Below are positions 1 to 8,159 of a stretch of DNA of 19,252 nucleotides, piece by piece; position 1 is the first letter of the stretch; each line of letters begins with the position of its first letter. Source of the DNA: UBA6168 sp964643005 (GTDB taxonomy: Bacteria; Bacteroidota; Bacteroidia; Chitinophagales; Saprospiraceae); the NCBI GenBank assembly GCA_964643005.1, contig CAZXQI010000068.1:1-19252 (forward strand). Reading direction: 5' to 3'. Made by a program: the position numbers and the translations under genes. Below the pieces are notes generated by a model. The model was given only the letters and a program-made list of their open reading frames with translations. It was not told the origin of the DNA and did not search any database.

Positions 1-181
1 TTTGACATCTATTTTATTGATAGTCAATGAGATAAGTGCTTTTTAAGGGACGACTCATTAGCTTTTCCAGAAAAAAGGAGATTCGCTCTTCGTTCATTTT
101 GGTGTTTGTTTATTAAAAACAAAGGCCACCCTCTGGTCAGAAGATAGCATTTGTTTGTTCCTTATTTAGCAGGTGGTTTTG

Positions 182-883
182 TCAAAACATTACGCCTAAC
201 TGGATGACAAAGTTGTTGATGATCCCTTTGGATTTGACGGCTGATCCGTGGTTTTTAGTCACATCCGTAAACACCCGCTGGTAGGCAATACCTCCAATCA
301 ATGAGGTGCTCCCGCTAATGCTGTACTCAACGCCTCCTCCCAGCCCCCAGGATAGCGCCAGGCCATTGACTTCTTTTTTGATGTCAATTTTCTCCTTGTT
401 AATTCCCGTACCCTGGAAGGCGCCCCGCGCCTGGGATTTAAAGCCTAATGTCAACACCGGCAACTCGGCATAATAGCGCAAATACCCGAATTCATTGGTA
501 CGGAATTTTAGACCCAGCGGTATTTCGATATATTGAATACCATATTTGAGGTTAATATTGCCGGCCCAGATTACATTAGGCGGCAGATCCTGGGTTTTTG
601 TCCAGACCGGGTCAAAGTTTCCTTCGTGGAGAAGCGTTCCGCCGCTATTAAAGGCAAAACCGAGACCCAGCAGGAAAGCATAATTATCTCTAAAAAATAT
701 TTCGCTCCGCACCCCCATTTTCAGACCCAGATTAGTCCCATTGGGGTTGATTTTGTTGTTGTCCACTGCATTCATGTTTGAGAACATTGGACTAATCTGA
801 AACCCCAGCCTAAGGTCTGACTGAGCTTTGGTAACATTCAGCAACAATGCGAGAAAAGCGACAAGCGCAACAATTTTTTTCAT
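182..883 (-). CDS. PorT-family outer-membrane beta-barrel protein
   Basis: A 233-residue predicted outer-membrane protein. Residues 1-20 form a classic signal peptide (MKK, hydrophobic core, cleavage after KAQ). The rest alternates polar and hydrophobic residues with many Gly and aromatic residues (e.g. GLKMGVRSEIFF, IEIPLGLKFR, GLGGGVEYSI) and ends in a hydrophobic strand finishing in Phe (VIQLGVMF), the usual C-terminal signal of an outer-membrane barrel. This matches the broad PorT/OMP_b-brl_2 group of Bacteroidota. True PorT/SprT is a T9SS accessory protein, but this superfamily is large and I cannot show that this is the orthologue, so no symbol is given. The gene is divergent from gldB with about 100 bases between start codons. 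Substrate and partners are unknown. Confidence 0.8.
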   Translation of the reverse strand: MKKIVALVAFLALLLNVTKAQSDLRLGFQISPMFSNMNAVDNNKINPNGTNLGLKMGVRSEIFFRDNYAFLLGLGFAFNSGGTLLHEGNFDPVWTKTQDLPPNVIWAGNINLKYGIQYIEIPLGLKFRTNEFGYLRYYAELPVLTLGFKSQARGAFQGTGINKEKIDIKKEVNGLALSWGLGGGVEYSISGSTSLIGGIAYQRVFTDVTKNHGSAVKSKGIINNFVIQLGVMF

Positions 884-884
884 C

Positions 885-892
885 TAATTTTG
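885..892 (+). promoter_or_regulatory. Possible -7 box for gldB
   Basis: TAATTTTG fits the Bacteroidota -7 consensus TAnnTTTG and lies about 90 bases before the gldB ATG at 984, in the gap to the divergent barrel gene. I see no clear TTTG -33 element at the right spacing, so this rests on one 8-base match in AT-rich DNA. Confidence 0.25.
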
Positions 893-983
893 TTTTTGGT
901 TGTCAAAATTTGAAATAAAGGATGAATTGAAAATCCTGATTATCTCTGATTTATCGGTCATCCCGACTATTAAAGTAAGAATT

Positions 984-2027
984 ATGGCCTTTAAAATCTG
1001 GCGCCTTATTCTGCCGGCGATACTTTTCAGCATCTTCGCCTGTGAGTGCGGCAAAGGTAAAGATATTCCCAATGTTTCCGACATCCCGGTAAAAGTGGAA
1101 ATCAGGAGATTTGAACAGGATTTATTCTCCTTAGATACGAATGATATCAGCCCGGGTCTGGCTCAGCTCGAAAAAAACTATCAGGAGTTCAGCCAGATAT
1201 TTTTCGATCAAATTCTCGGTTCAGGGGACTCCACGATCGCTCCCGAAGGGCACGCACAATACGTGCGCGGGTTCATTACCCATCCGGATATTCGAAAATT
1301 GTATGACACCTGTCAGGTCGTCTTTCCCCGTTTAGATTATCTTCAAAAAGACTTTGAGCAGGCTTTTCGCTTTTTCAAATACTACTTTCCCGACCAGCCG
1401 CTTTCCGAAGAAATAGTCACCTATCTGTCTGAGTATTCCATTGGCGGGTTTCTCTACGGCGACAACTCTTTCGGCGTCGGGCTAGATTTTTATCTGGGAG
1501 AAAGTTACCCTTATCAGCAACACAATCCCGGCAACACAAACTTCTCCCAATACCTGACCAGAACCTTTAACAAAGACCATATTGTCGAAAAATCTCTGCG
1601 CCTGTTAGTTGAAGATATCCTCGGCCCGATCCCCGGAAATAAAATGATAGATCACATGATTCACAAGGGCAAAGAGTTGTACATCCTCGACCTGTTGTTG
1701 CCTTATGCTCAGGACAGTGTGAAGTTGGAGTACACCCAAAAACAGGTGGACTGGTGCTCAGAAAACGAAGCGAATATCTGGGCCTTTTTGATTTCAGAAA
1801 ATCTGCTCTACTCAACGGATTGGGGAAAGTACCGCAAATACGTAGAGCAAAGCCCCAATGCTCCGGGGATGCCCGAAGAAGCGCCGGGTCGCACCGCCAA
1901 CTGGTTAGGCTGGCAAATCGTCAAAGCCTACATGGAGAAGAACAGGGGCGCCACGCTCCAGGATCTCGTTCAGTTGCGGGACGCACAGTCCATCTTAGAC
2001 AAATCAAAATACAAGCCCCGACGCTAA
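984..2027 (+). CDS. gldB: Gliding motility lipoprotein GldB
   Basis: A 347-residue lipoprotein. The ATG at 984 is chosen over an in-frame TTG at 900 because it gives a tight lipoprotein signal (MAFKIWRLILPAILFSIFAC) with the lipidated Cys at residue 20. The mature N-terminus has the GldB signature IPVKVEIRRFEQDLFSLD, and the family's middle and C-terminal features follow (GDNSFGVGLDFYLGE, and a tail with GRTANWLGWQIVKAYM). GldB is known from Flavobacterium johnsoniae as a lipoprotein required for gliding; homologues also occur in non-motile Bacteroidota, so presence alone does not prove gliding. No other gld gene is adjacent. Length fits the family. The next gene starts 254 bases later, so gldB may be transcribed alone. 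Confidence 0.9.
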   Translation: MAFKIWRLILPAILFSIFACECGKGKDIPNVSDIPVKVEIRRFEQDLFSLDTNDISPGLAQLEKNYQEFSQIFFDQILGSGDSTIAPEGHAQYVRGFITHPDIRKLYDTCQVVFPRLDYLQKDFEQAFRFFKYYFPDQPLSEEIVTYLSEYSIGGFLYGDNSFGVGLDFYLGESYPYQQHNPGNTNFSQYLTRTFNKDHIVEKSLRLLVEDILGPIPGNKMIDHMIHKGKELYILDLLLPYAQDSVKLEYTQKQVDWCSENEANIWAFLISENLLYSTDWGKYRKYVEQSPNAPGMPEEAPGRTANWLGWQIVKAYMEKNRGATLQDLVQLRDAQSILDKSKYKPRR

Positions 2028-2217
2028 AAGGCCGGACAGGGGAGCCAAAGTCGTCAATCCGGGGAGGCGGAGCAGCCATTCTTTGGCAGAGCCTTTGCTC
2101 CAGACATGACGCCCCTCACACATTGTCTGTCTGGCAAAAAACCTGGCAGTTCAATTTTTCACTATTGACCCATCGAATAAAATTTTAGTCTAAATAGCGA
2201 TTCTCAGGCAAAACAAT

Positions 2218-2225
2218 TACTTTTG
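2218..2225 (+). promoter_or_regulatory. Probable -7 box upstream of GH25 gene
   Basis: TACTTTTG is a full match to the Bacteroidota TAnnTTTG -7 element, in the 254-base gap after gldB and about 57 bases before the GTG start at 2282. A clear -33 TTTG is not visible. The rest of the 2028-2281 gap shows no supported gene or terminator. Confidence 0.4.
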
Positions 2226-2281
2226 TCCATCTACAAAAACCTAATTTACAACAGCGTTTTTTTTCAGAAAACCCTCTTAAT

Positions 2282-3016
2282 GTGAGACCCTTTCTAATCC
2301 TGCTGGGCATTTCGTTCCTACTACTTTCCTGCCATGAGCAGACGAAAAGGAGAAGCGATTTTTCCATCCACGGTATTGATGTTTCACACTATCAAAAGCA
2401 CATTGACTGGCCAACCGTAGCCTCGCAGGGCATTAACTTCGCTTTCATAAAAGCTACGGAAGGGGAGTTTTTCAGAGACAGTCTTTTTTGCAAAAACTGG
2501 AATGAAATAAAGGACGCCGGCATCAGGCGGGGCGCTTATCACTTCTTCCGACCCACTGTTCCTGTCGAGGCGCAGGTCAAAAATTTCATCGAAGCCATTG
2601 AGCTGGGGCATGGCGACCTGGCGCCCGTGTTAGATGTGGAGGTGGACGACGGAGTGTCGGAGGAAGAGCTTAGACAAAGCGTACTGTCCTGGCTTAATCT
2701 AGTCGAAAGCACCTACAAAATCAAGCCCATCGTCTATACCAATCAGAAGTTTTTCAATCGCTATTTCTCCGGACATCTGGAAGGATTTCCCATTTGGATA
2801 GCCCGATACAACAGATGGTTGAAGCCTCGCCTTTGCGACAAACAGGAATGGTCATTTTGGCAATATGGCAACAAGGGGCGTCTGGAGGGTATCAACGGGG
2901 ACGTAGATTTCAACGTATTTCGGGGGAGTATGGAAGGACTGGAAAACCTCTGCCTGAACCGGCCTGAGCCTCTGCTCAACTCCTCCAAACTGGATTTGGC
3001 TTCTTCGCATCCGTAG
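2282..3016 (+). CDS. GH25 lysozyme-like lipoprotein
   Basis: A 244-residue glycoside hydrolase family 25 protein, the Chalaropsis/Cellosyl-type muramidase fold that cleaves the MurNAc-GlcNAc bond of peptidoglycan. Start is GTG; the overlapping ATG at 2280 reads straight into a stop. Residues 1-17 are a lipoprotein signal (ISFLLLSC, lipidated Cys17). GH25 motifs occur in order: GIDVSHYQ (Asp33), FAFIKATEG (53-61), GAYHFFRP (84-91), PVLDVEVD with the catalytic-type Asp118 and Glu120, IVYTNQKFF, PIWIARYN, WSFWQYG and DVDFNVF. All expected acidic residues are present, so it is probably active. As a Bacteroidota lipoprotein it is likely membrane-anchored facing the periplasm, or on the surface. 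The glycosyltransferase gene follows closely and may be co-transcribed. Whether it serves cell-wall turnover or attack on other cells cannot be told. Confidence 0.88.
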   Translation: MRPFLILLGISFLLLSCHEQTKRRSDFSIHGIDVSHYQKHIDWPTVASQGINFAFIKATEGEFFRDSLFCKNWNEIKDAGIRRGAYHFFRPTVPVEAQVKNFIEAIELGHGDLAPVLDVEVDDGVSEEELRQSVLSWLNLVESTYKIKPIVYTNQKFFNRYFSGHLEGFPIWIARYNRWLKPRLCDKQEWSFWQYGNKGRLEGINGDVDFNVFRGSMEGLENLCLNRPEPLLNSSKLDLASSHP

Positions 3017-3086
3017 TTACATTCACAGCTTTTTGCAGCTTTTTTTTAAAAACAAACAAGCGCGCTTCTCAACCTTTTCAACCCTC

Positions 3087-4085
3087 TTGTCTTCTCCTAA
3101 TCGCCATATCAAAAAAATTCTGGTGCTGCGATTTTCCTCCATCGGCGATATCGTGCTTGCCACGCCCGTCCTCAGATGCCTTAAATTGCAGACCGGCGCC
3201 GAAATACACTTCCTGACCAAGCAACCTTATCAGTCATTGCTGGCGGCCAACCCATACGTCTCACAGGTTTTTCTTTTTGAGAAAAAAATTCAGGAAGCGC
3301 TGCCGCAATTAAAAAGCGAGCAATACGACCTCGTCATTGATTTACAAAAAAATTCGCGCAGTCGTTGGCTCCGCCTTGCGCTGGGCGTCCGCAGCTTTTC
3401 TTTCGACAAACTCAATGTAAAAAAATGGCTGTTGGTCAATTTTAAAATCAACCGGTTACCGCCCATCCATCTCGTTGACCGCTACATGAAAGCGGTCGCC
3501 CCGCTCGGCGTAAAAAACGACGGACAGGGACTGGATTTTTTCATCGCCAGCCCCGAAGCAAAAGTACCGGTGGAAATACCCGGTACGCCTTACATCGCCT
3601 TCGCCATCGGAGCCGCCCACCAGACCAAACGGCTGCCTCTGGAACACATCGTCAAAGTTTGCAAAATCATTAAAAAAACGGTGGTGCTCTTAGGTGGAAA
3701 GCAGGAAGAAGCGGAGGGCGAAGCAATCGCAGCTGCATGCGGCGGGCACGTCGTCAATGCCTGCGGCAAGCTCAGTTTGCAGGAATCGGCGATAGTCGTC
3801 AGAGACGCTGAAAAAGTTATCACACACGACACGGGCATGATGCACATTGCAGCGGCTTTTCAAAAGAGAATACTCTCTGTCTGGGGAAATACAGTACCGG
3901 CATTTGGCATGTACCCATACTACGGAGACCGGGCGAATAAGGACACGAGGTTTGAGGTAAATCATCTATCGTGCAGGCCTTGTTCAAAGATTGGTTTTGA
4001 ACGTTGCCCTAAGGGCCATTTCAAATGTATGATGAATCAAGACCTCGCCGGCATTGGAGCATTGGCCAATAAGACCGAAACCTGA
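3087..4085 (+). CDS. Glycosyltransferase family 9 (heptosyltransferase-like)
   Basis: A GT9 family protein, the ADP-heptose:LPS heptosyltransferase fold that adds sugars to lipopolysaccharide core on the cytoplasmic side of the inner membrane. Evidence: N-terminal KILVLRFSSIGDIVLATPV, the middle FAIGAAHQTKRLP and VVLLGGKQEE, the nucleotide-sugar-site motif HDTGMMHIAAAF (Asp about 248), and a C-terminal four-cysteine patch (CRPC, then CP and KCM) common in this family. The start is uncertain: there is no in-frame ATG near the conserved beginning. TTG at 3087 is used (332 residues); alternatives are TTG at 3033 (350 residues, 16 bases after the lysozyme stop) or a near-cognate ATC at 3108, exactly where homologues have Met before KKIL. 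Heptose specificity is inferred from family only. Confidence 0.87.
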   Translation: MSSPNRHIKKILVLRFSSIGDIVLATPVLRCLKLQTGAEIHFLTKQPYQSLLAANPYVSQVFLFEKKIQEALPQLKSEQYDLVIDLQKNSRSRWLRLALGVRSFSFDKLNVKKWLLVNFKINRLPPIHLVDRYMKAVAPLGVKNDGQGLDFFIASPEAKVPVEIPGTPYIAFAIGAAHQTKRLPLEHIVKVCKIIKKTVVLLGGKQEEAEGEAIAAACGGHVVNACGKLSLQESAIVVRDAEKVITHDTGMMHIAAAFQKRILSVWGNTVPAFGMYPYYGDRANKDTRFEVNHLSCRPCSKIGFERCPKGHFKCMMNQDLAGIGALANKTET

Positions 4086-4170
4086 GAGACTTTGAAAAAA
4101 GTGTCGCTTTCTGCGCAAATTCTCTGAAATATACAGATGGGATGCCAGGTTTAACGCCTAATTTGCGCCC

Positions 4171-4190
4171 CCTTTAAAGCGCTTTTAAGG
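4171..4190. repeat. 20-bp near-perfect palindrome, possible operator
   Basis: CCTTTAAAGC followed directly by GCTTTTAAGG; the two halves are reverse complements except for one symmetric position. It lies in the 164-base gap after the glycosyltransferase and ends 8 bases before a -7-like box for the PorP/SprF gene, so it would sit between the -33 and -7 elements, where a repressor dimer could act. Operator function is inference. Confidence 0.35.
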
Positions 4191-4198
4191 AAAAATTC

Positions 4199-4206
4199 TA
4201 TCTTTC
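4199..4206 (+). promoter_or_regulatory. Possible -7 box for PorP/SprF-OmpA operon
   Basis: TATCTTTC differs by one base from the TAnnTTTG consensus and lies 44 bases before the ATG at 4250. No convincing -33 TTTG at normal spacing; the expected position overlaps the palindrome at 4171-4190. Confidence 0.35.
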
Positions 4207-4249
4207 GGCCTTTCATCAACAGATCTAAATTCATTTCAAACCATTGAAT

Positions 4250-5311
4250 ATGAGATTGACAAAAACTCTTGTTTTTTTGGCTGCATTATTTGGCGGAATA
4301 AGCAGCCTACAGGCACAGGACTTACATAACACCCTCTTCTACATGAACCCCCTGCATATCAACCCCGCTTTTGCAGGAGCTTTTGAAGGTACTTATCGCA
4401 TCGGCGGCATCTACAGAGACCAGGCGCGAACCGTTGTGACCAACGCCTATTCCACGCCCACCCTCTACATTGATGCGCCGGTCGTCATGTTGGGCAATCG
4501 GCATTGGCTGGGAGTGGGAATGCTCATGTTTCAGGACCAGGCCGGCGATGGAAAACTCCGGACGACAGCCGGCCAGTTGACCGGCGCTCTACACCTCTCT
4601 TTAGATAAAAAGACCAACAACGTGCTGACGATTGGCGCCCAGTGGGGACGCGTCAACCGAAAAATTAAAAACAGCCTCGGCCTCGAATTTGGCGACCTCA
4701 TCGAGCAAAGGCAGGGCGGGGTTGCCAATCCAGCTTCGGCGGACAACGTGCTGGGAGGTACCAGCGGAACATCTTCTCCAAGTCAGGATCCGGAGAAGGC
4801 TTTTTCAGATATCAACGCCGGTCTGTTGTTCACATCCAAAGTGAGCAAAACAGTAGATTATAATCTGGGATTCTCTGTGCGCCACATCGCCACTAAGGGA
4901 TACCAGTACAACTTCGGCTCCTCAAGCGTGAAACTGCCGCTCCGCTTCACTGCTCATGCCCGCCTGAATGCCGGCATCAATGAAAAATGGTCTGTCTCTC
5001 CGGAATTTTATTACGCCAACATTGGTCCTGCTAACCAGTTCCAGGTACACGGCTGGACCGGATATATGTTAAATCCCGAAAAAAATATCAAATTAAACTT
5101 TGGCTTAGGTTATCGCATTACTGATGCAGGGCAGGTTTTGGCCGGATTGGATTTTGGCAGTTTGAAAGCTGCCTTAGCCTATGACCTGACGCTCTCCCAA
5201 CTTTCTAATGTGAATCACTATCAGGGGGGCTTTGAAGTAGCCGTCTATTACATCGGCAAGATTTATAAAAAGCCGACTGTCAAGCCGGTCATTATTGGGC
5301 CGCACCTGTAA
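4250..5311 (+). CDS. PorP/SprF family type IX secretion membrane protein
   Basis: A 353-residue outer-membrane barrel of the PorP/SprF family. The ATG at 4250 is preferred to the TTG at 4244; it gives a signal peptide ending LQAQ at residues 20-23. The mature start is the family hallmark: FYMNPLHINPAFAGAFEGTYRIGGIYRDQ. Later barrel strands such as LGVGMLMFQDQAGDGKL, NLGFSVRHIA and GLGYRITDAGQVLAGLDFG also fit. SprF of Flavobacterium johnsoniae is needed for surface display of the SprB adhesin, and PorP of Porphyromonas is a T9SS component. This phylum usually carries many paralogues, each thought to attach or export a particular partner, so I do not give a symbol. The OmpA-family gene starts 96 bases downstream on the same strand with no terminator between, so the pair is probably one transcript. 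No large adhesin gene precedes it. Confidence 0.88.
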   Translation: MRLTKTLVFLAALFGGISSLQAQDLHNTLFYMNPLHINPAFAGAFEGTYRIGGIYRDQARTVVTNAYSTPTLYIDAPVVMLGNRHWLGVGMLMFQDQAGDGKLRTTAGQLTGALHLSLDKKTNNVLTIGAQWGRVNRKIKNSLGLEFGDLIEQRQGGVANPASADNVLGGTSGTSSPSQDPEKAFSDINAGLLFTSKVSKTVDYNLGFSVRHIATKGYQYNFGSSSVKLPLRFTAHARLNAGINEKWSVSPEFYYANIGPANQFQVHGWTGYMLNPEKNIKLNFGLGYRITDAGQVLAGLDFGSLKAALAYDLTLSQLSNVNHYQGGFEVAVYYIGKIYKKPTVKPVIIGPHL

Positions 5312-5407
5312 TGAAAATATAATTTGGCCGTTTATAAAACCGCTATTTTTAACCAAAACAGAGAAACCGGTATCCGAATATCTAAAATCAGTTTCAACTG
5401 GCAGAAT

Positions 5408-8059
5408 ATGAAAAAGACCTTAGTCCTCATTGTTTTTACATTGAATGTGTTAGCCCTGGCTGCCCAGCCGCTCAACAGACCTACTTACCCCATGATGGTC
5501 GCTATGGCTGAAGAGCAGATAGAAAAACAGGATTTCTTTCGGGCGCTCGAATGGTATGAAAAGGCTTATGACGAGTCAAAAGATAAAGACCTGGTCATCA
5601 TCATGGCCGACCTCAACTACCAGTTGAGGGATTATAGAGATGCGGAAAAATGGTATTCCAGAGCGTTCCGCAAAACGAAGAAAAACGCCAACCTGCCCGA
5701 GGAAAAGCGCTTCGAGTACGCCCGCACCCTGAAAATGCAGGGCAAATACGACGAAGCCATTGACCAGTTTGATCGCTTCCTGAAAACTTCCAAAGACCCG
5801 GTACGCAACGAATTAGTTGAATTGGAAAAAGTGGGCTGTGAGTTTGGTAAAGTAGCAAGACCGCAGGAGGGCGTCAACGTCCTTCACGCCGGCAAAGCGA
5901 TCAACACAAAAAATTCCGAGTACTCTCCCTGGATTACCGACGACAACAAAGAGATGTACTTCGCCGGATTTGGCACTGACGACCTGATCGTACTGGGAGA
6001 CGACAGCGAAGAAGACCCTCTCGCCAAAATTCTAAAGTCCACCTGGAGTGAAAAAGGCTGGACGACGCCCACTCCTTTGGAGGAAAGCGTCAACCGTCCG
6101 GGATTTCACAATGTCAACGCCTCCCTTTCATCCGACGGGAAACGCATGTTTTTCAACAGAGAAATTTTGGAAGGGAATGTACTCGTGGAGAGCAAAGTTT
6201 TCATGAGCGAAGGCGCCGGCGGTTCATGGAAGCCCGCTGTCGAAATCGAATCTCTGAATGGAGATTATATCGTCAAATCTCCATGCGTCGGCGAGCTATT
6301 CGGAAATGAGGTGCTGTTTTTTATTTCCGATATGGAAGGAGGACAGGGCGGATTTGACATCTATTACGCCACCTATAAAGGCAATGGCCAGTATGGCGAC
6401 CCCGTCAACTTAGGTCCAAAAATCAATTCTATCGGAGACGAAGACACGCCGTTTTATCGGGACGGTGTGCTGTATTTTAGTTCTACAGGCCATCCGGGCA
6501 TCGGCGGCTACGACATCTTTATGACTACCTGGAATGGCACGATGTGGAGCAAACCCCAAAACATGGGGCTTCCCTACAACTCTCCTGCCGACGATCTCTA
6601 TTTTATGCTGGACAAAGAGGGCTATCACGGGTTCCTCACTTCCAATCGCATTTCAGAAGGCGCTAAATCGCTGAAGAGCAAAACCTCCACCGACGATATC
6701 TACAATGTCATCCTGAAGAAAATCGAAGCAGACCTGGCAGCCAGTTCTTTCGACTTAGAGACAAAAGAGCCGCTCCGGGATGTAACGATAGACCTGTATG
6801 AAATCAGGGAAGAAGTAGCAAAGAAAATAGATTCCAAAACCAATGCCTCCGATAACACTTTCGAGTTTCCATTGGAATTGGACAGATCGTACATGATTAT
6901 TGCCTCGGCGGATAATTACGAAAGCGACACCATTCTCTTCAATACAGTGGGCTTGTACGATTCCAAAACATTCAGTGAAAAAATAGACCTGAAGCCCGGT
7001 AGGATTACAAAGAAAATCGTCCGCGACGAGCCTTTTGTGTTGGAGAATATCCTCTACGACTTTGACGATGACAAAATCCTCAAACCGGCTGAAGGCGACT
7101 TACAGGTAATCTACGATCTGATGACTCAATACCCCGACATGGTTATTGAGTTGTCCTCCCATACGGACGCAAGGGGCGCCGACGAGTACAACCGCCAGTT
7201 GTCGCAGCGCCGCGCCGAATCCGCCCGCAGATGGTTAGTCAGCAAGGGCATTCCCCGCACGCGCATCGAGGCTAAAGGATACGGCAAGATTCAGCCTAAA
7301 ACTATAGACGCCGGTACTGCCGCCAAATTCCCCTTCCTGAAAACCGGCGACGTACTGACAGAAGATTTCATCAACGCACTACTTCCGGATAGCACCGAAT
7401 TTGAGGCCGCCCATCAATTAAACCGCCGCACCGAGTTCAAGATTATTGCCGGACCAACGAGCATTACCATTGAAGAAGAGCAGTTGATTCAGATTGGAAA
7501 CCGCAAAGTTGACGGCTCTGCGCCGAAAGTCGAACCTAAGGCAGAACCTAAAAACGAGGTAAAGCCCGCTCCGCGTAAGACCAACCCAAGCAACAGAAAG
7601 CGGAGCGGCGGACATGGATTCGGCGGAGACAGTATCCCTCCGACCGTCATCCAGGGCAATACAAACCTTATCCTGACAGACACTATCATCTCCCCTCTTT
7701 CTTCTTTGTACGGGAAAAAAGATTTGAAAGGCTTGCCCATCATGCAGTTTGACCAGCGCGTTTTCGATATGGGTACGGTAAAAAAAGGTGAACTGCGGGA
7801 GCATACTTTCCACTACACTAATATAGGCGAGGCGCCTTTGGAGATTGACATCATCAGCGTTTGTGAATGTACGACTTATGATTACTCGCCCAGCGTAGTC
7901 AAACCTGGAGAAAAGGGTTGGATCAAAGTCACCTTCGACAGCAACAAGAGAGACGAAAGCGATGTCAGCGATGTTGACATTTATTTGAAGAATATAGATC
8001 CTGAAATAGACGCTCCCATCTTTGAACGGGTGCAATACAAATACGAGTTGGAGAACTAA
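5408..8059 (+). CDS. TPR/propeller/CRD/OmpA protein (PorE-like) with C-terminal DUF1573
   Basis: An 883-residue exported protein. The ATG at 5408 gives signal peptide MKKTLVLIVFTLNVLALAAQ; an in-frame upstream start at 5324 is rejected because it would bury this signal. Domains in order: TPR-like helices (about 30-135), a PD40/WD40-like propeller (about 165-435; repeats such as SPWITDDNKEMYF and GFDIYYATYKG), a carboxypeptidase-regulatory-like domain (about 440-530), an OmpA C-terminal domain (about 545-680) with peptidoglycan-binding residues Asp587 in HTDARG and Arg602 in NxxLSxxRA, a Pro/Lys-rich linker (about 700-770), and a DUF1573 immunoglobulin-like domain (about 778-860; FDMGTVKKGE, VCECTTYDYSP, VVKPGEKGWIKVTFDS). 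The first four domains match T9SS protein PorE, which ties the machine to the cell wall, except that PorE is a lipoprotein and this lacks a lipobox Cys. The DUF1573 tail is an addition. Likely works with the adjacent PorP/SprF barrel. Confidence 0.88.
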   Translation: MKKTLVLIVFTLNVLALAAQPLNRPTYPMMVAMAEEQIEKQDFFRALEWYEKAYDESKDKDLVIIMADLNYQLRDYRDAEKWYSRAFRKTKKNANLPEEKRFEYARTLKMQGKYDEAIDQFDRFLKTSKDPVRNELVELEKVGCEFGKVARPQEGVNVLHAGKAINTKNSEYSPWITDDNKEMYFAGFGTDDLIVLGDDSEEDPLAKILKSTWSEKGWTTPTPLEESVNRPGFHNVNASLSSDGKRMFFNREILEGNVLVESKVFMSEGAGGSWKPAVEIESLNGDYIVKSPCVGELFGNEVLFFISDMEGGQGGFDIYYATYKGNGQYGDPVNLGPKINSIGDEDTPFYRDGVLYFSSTGHPGIGGYDIFMTTWNGTMWSKPQNMGLPYNSPADDLYFMLDKEGYHGFLTSNRISEGAKSLKSKTSTDDIYNVILKKIEADLAASSFDLETKEPLRDVTIDLYEIREEVAKKIDSKTNASDNTFEFPLELDRSYMIIASADNYESDTILFNTVGLYDSKTFSEKIDLKPGRITKKIVRDEPFVLENILYDFDDDKILKPAEGDLQVIYDLMTQYPDMVIELSSHTDARGADEYNRQLSQRRAESARRWLVSKGIPRTRIEAKGYGKIQPKTIDAGTAAKFPFLKTGDVLTEDFINALLPDSTEFEAAHQLNRRTEFKIIAGPTSITIEEEQLIQIGNRKVDGSAPKVEPKAEPKNEVKPAPRKTNPSNRKRSGGHGFGGDSIPPTVIQGNTNLILTDTIISPLSSLYGKKDLKGLPIMQFDQRVFDMGTVKKGELREHTFHYTNIGEAPLEIDIISVCECTTYDYSPSVVKPGEKGWIKVTFDSNKRDESDVSDVDIYLKNIDPEIDAPIFERVQYKYELEN

Positions 8060-8081
8060 ACATTCTATGACTTCTAAAAGT

Positions 8082-8118
8082 ACAAAGGCGACCCCCCCGA
8101 AAGGAAAGTCGCCTTTGT
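8082..8118. terminator. Bidirectional terminator hairpin
   Basis: An 11-bp perfect stem, ACAAAGGCGAC (8082-8092) with GTCGCCTTTGT (8108-8118), and a 15-base loop rich in C and A. It lies between the stop of the OmpA-family gene (8059) and the stop of the convergent SGNH gene (8160). The T tract is short on either strand, so efficiency is uncertain. Confidence 0.7.
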
Positions 8119-8159
8119 TCGTCCATGTCCAAAACTGCCGCAGAATTTTCTTTGCCCGC

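Noticed and set aside
105..123. AT-only hairpin TTTGTTT/AAACAAA downstream of the PorT-family gene
   Set aside because: All A-T/G-poor pairing and about 60 bases past the stop with no T-run in the right place; too weak for a terminator. I see no gene in 1-181.
1754..2188. 144-residue plus-strand frame running from gldB into the gap after it
   Set aside because: Out of frame with gldB over most of its length, no domain, arginine-rich composition; the part in the gap is not protein-like.
7418..8035. 205-residue minus-strand open frame inside the OmpA/DUF1573 gene
   Set aside because: Antisense to well-supported OmpA and DUF1573 domains; its translation shows no domain and no signal peptide.
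8092..8098. Run of seven C in the terminator loop
   Set aside because: Possibly a sequencing-sensitive homopolymer but lies outside genes, so it changes no call.
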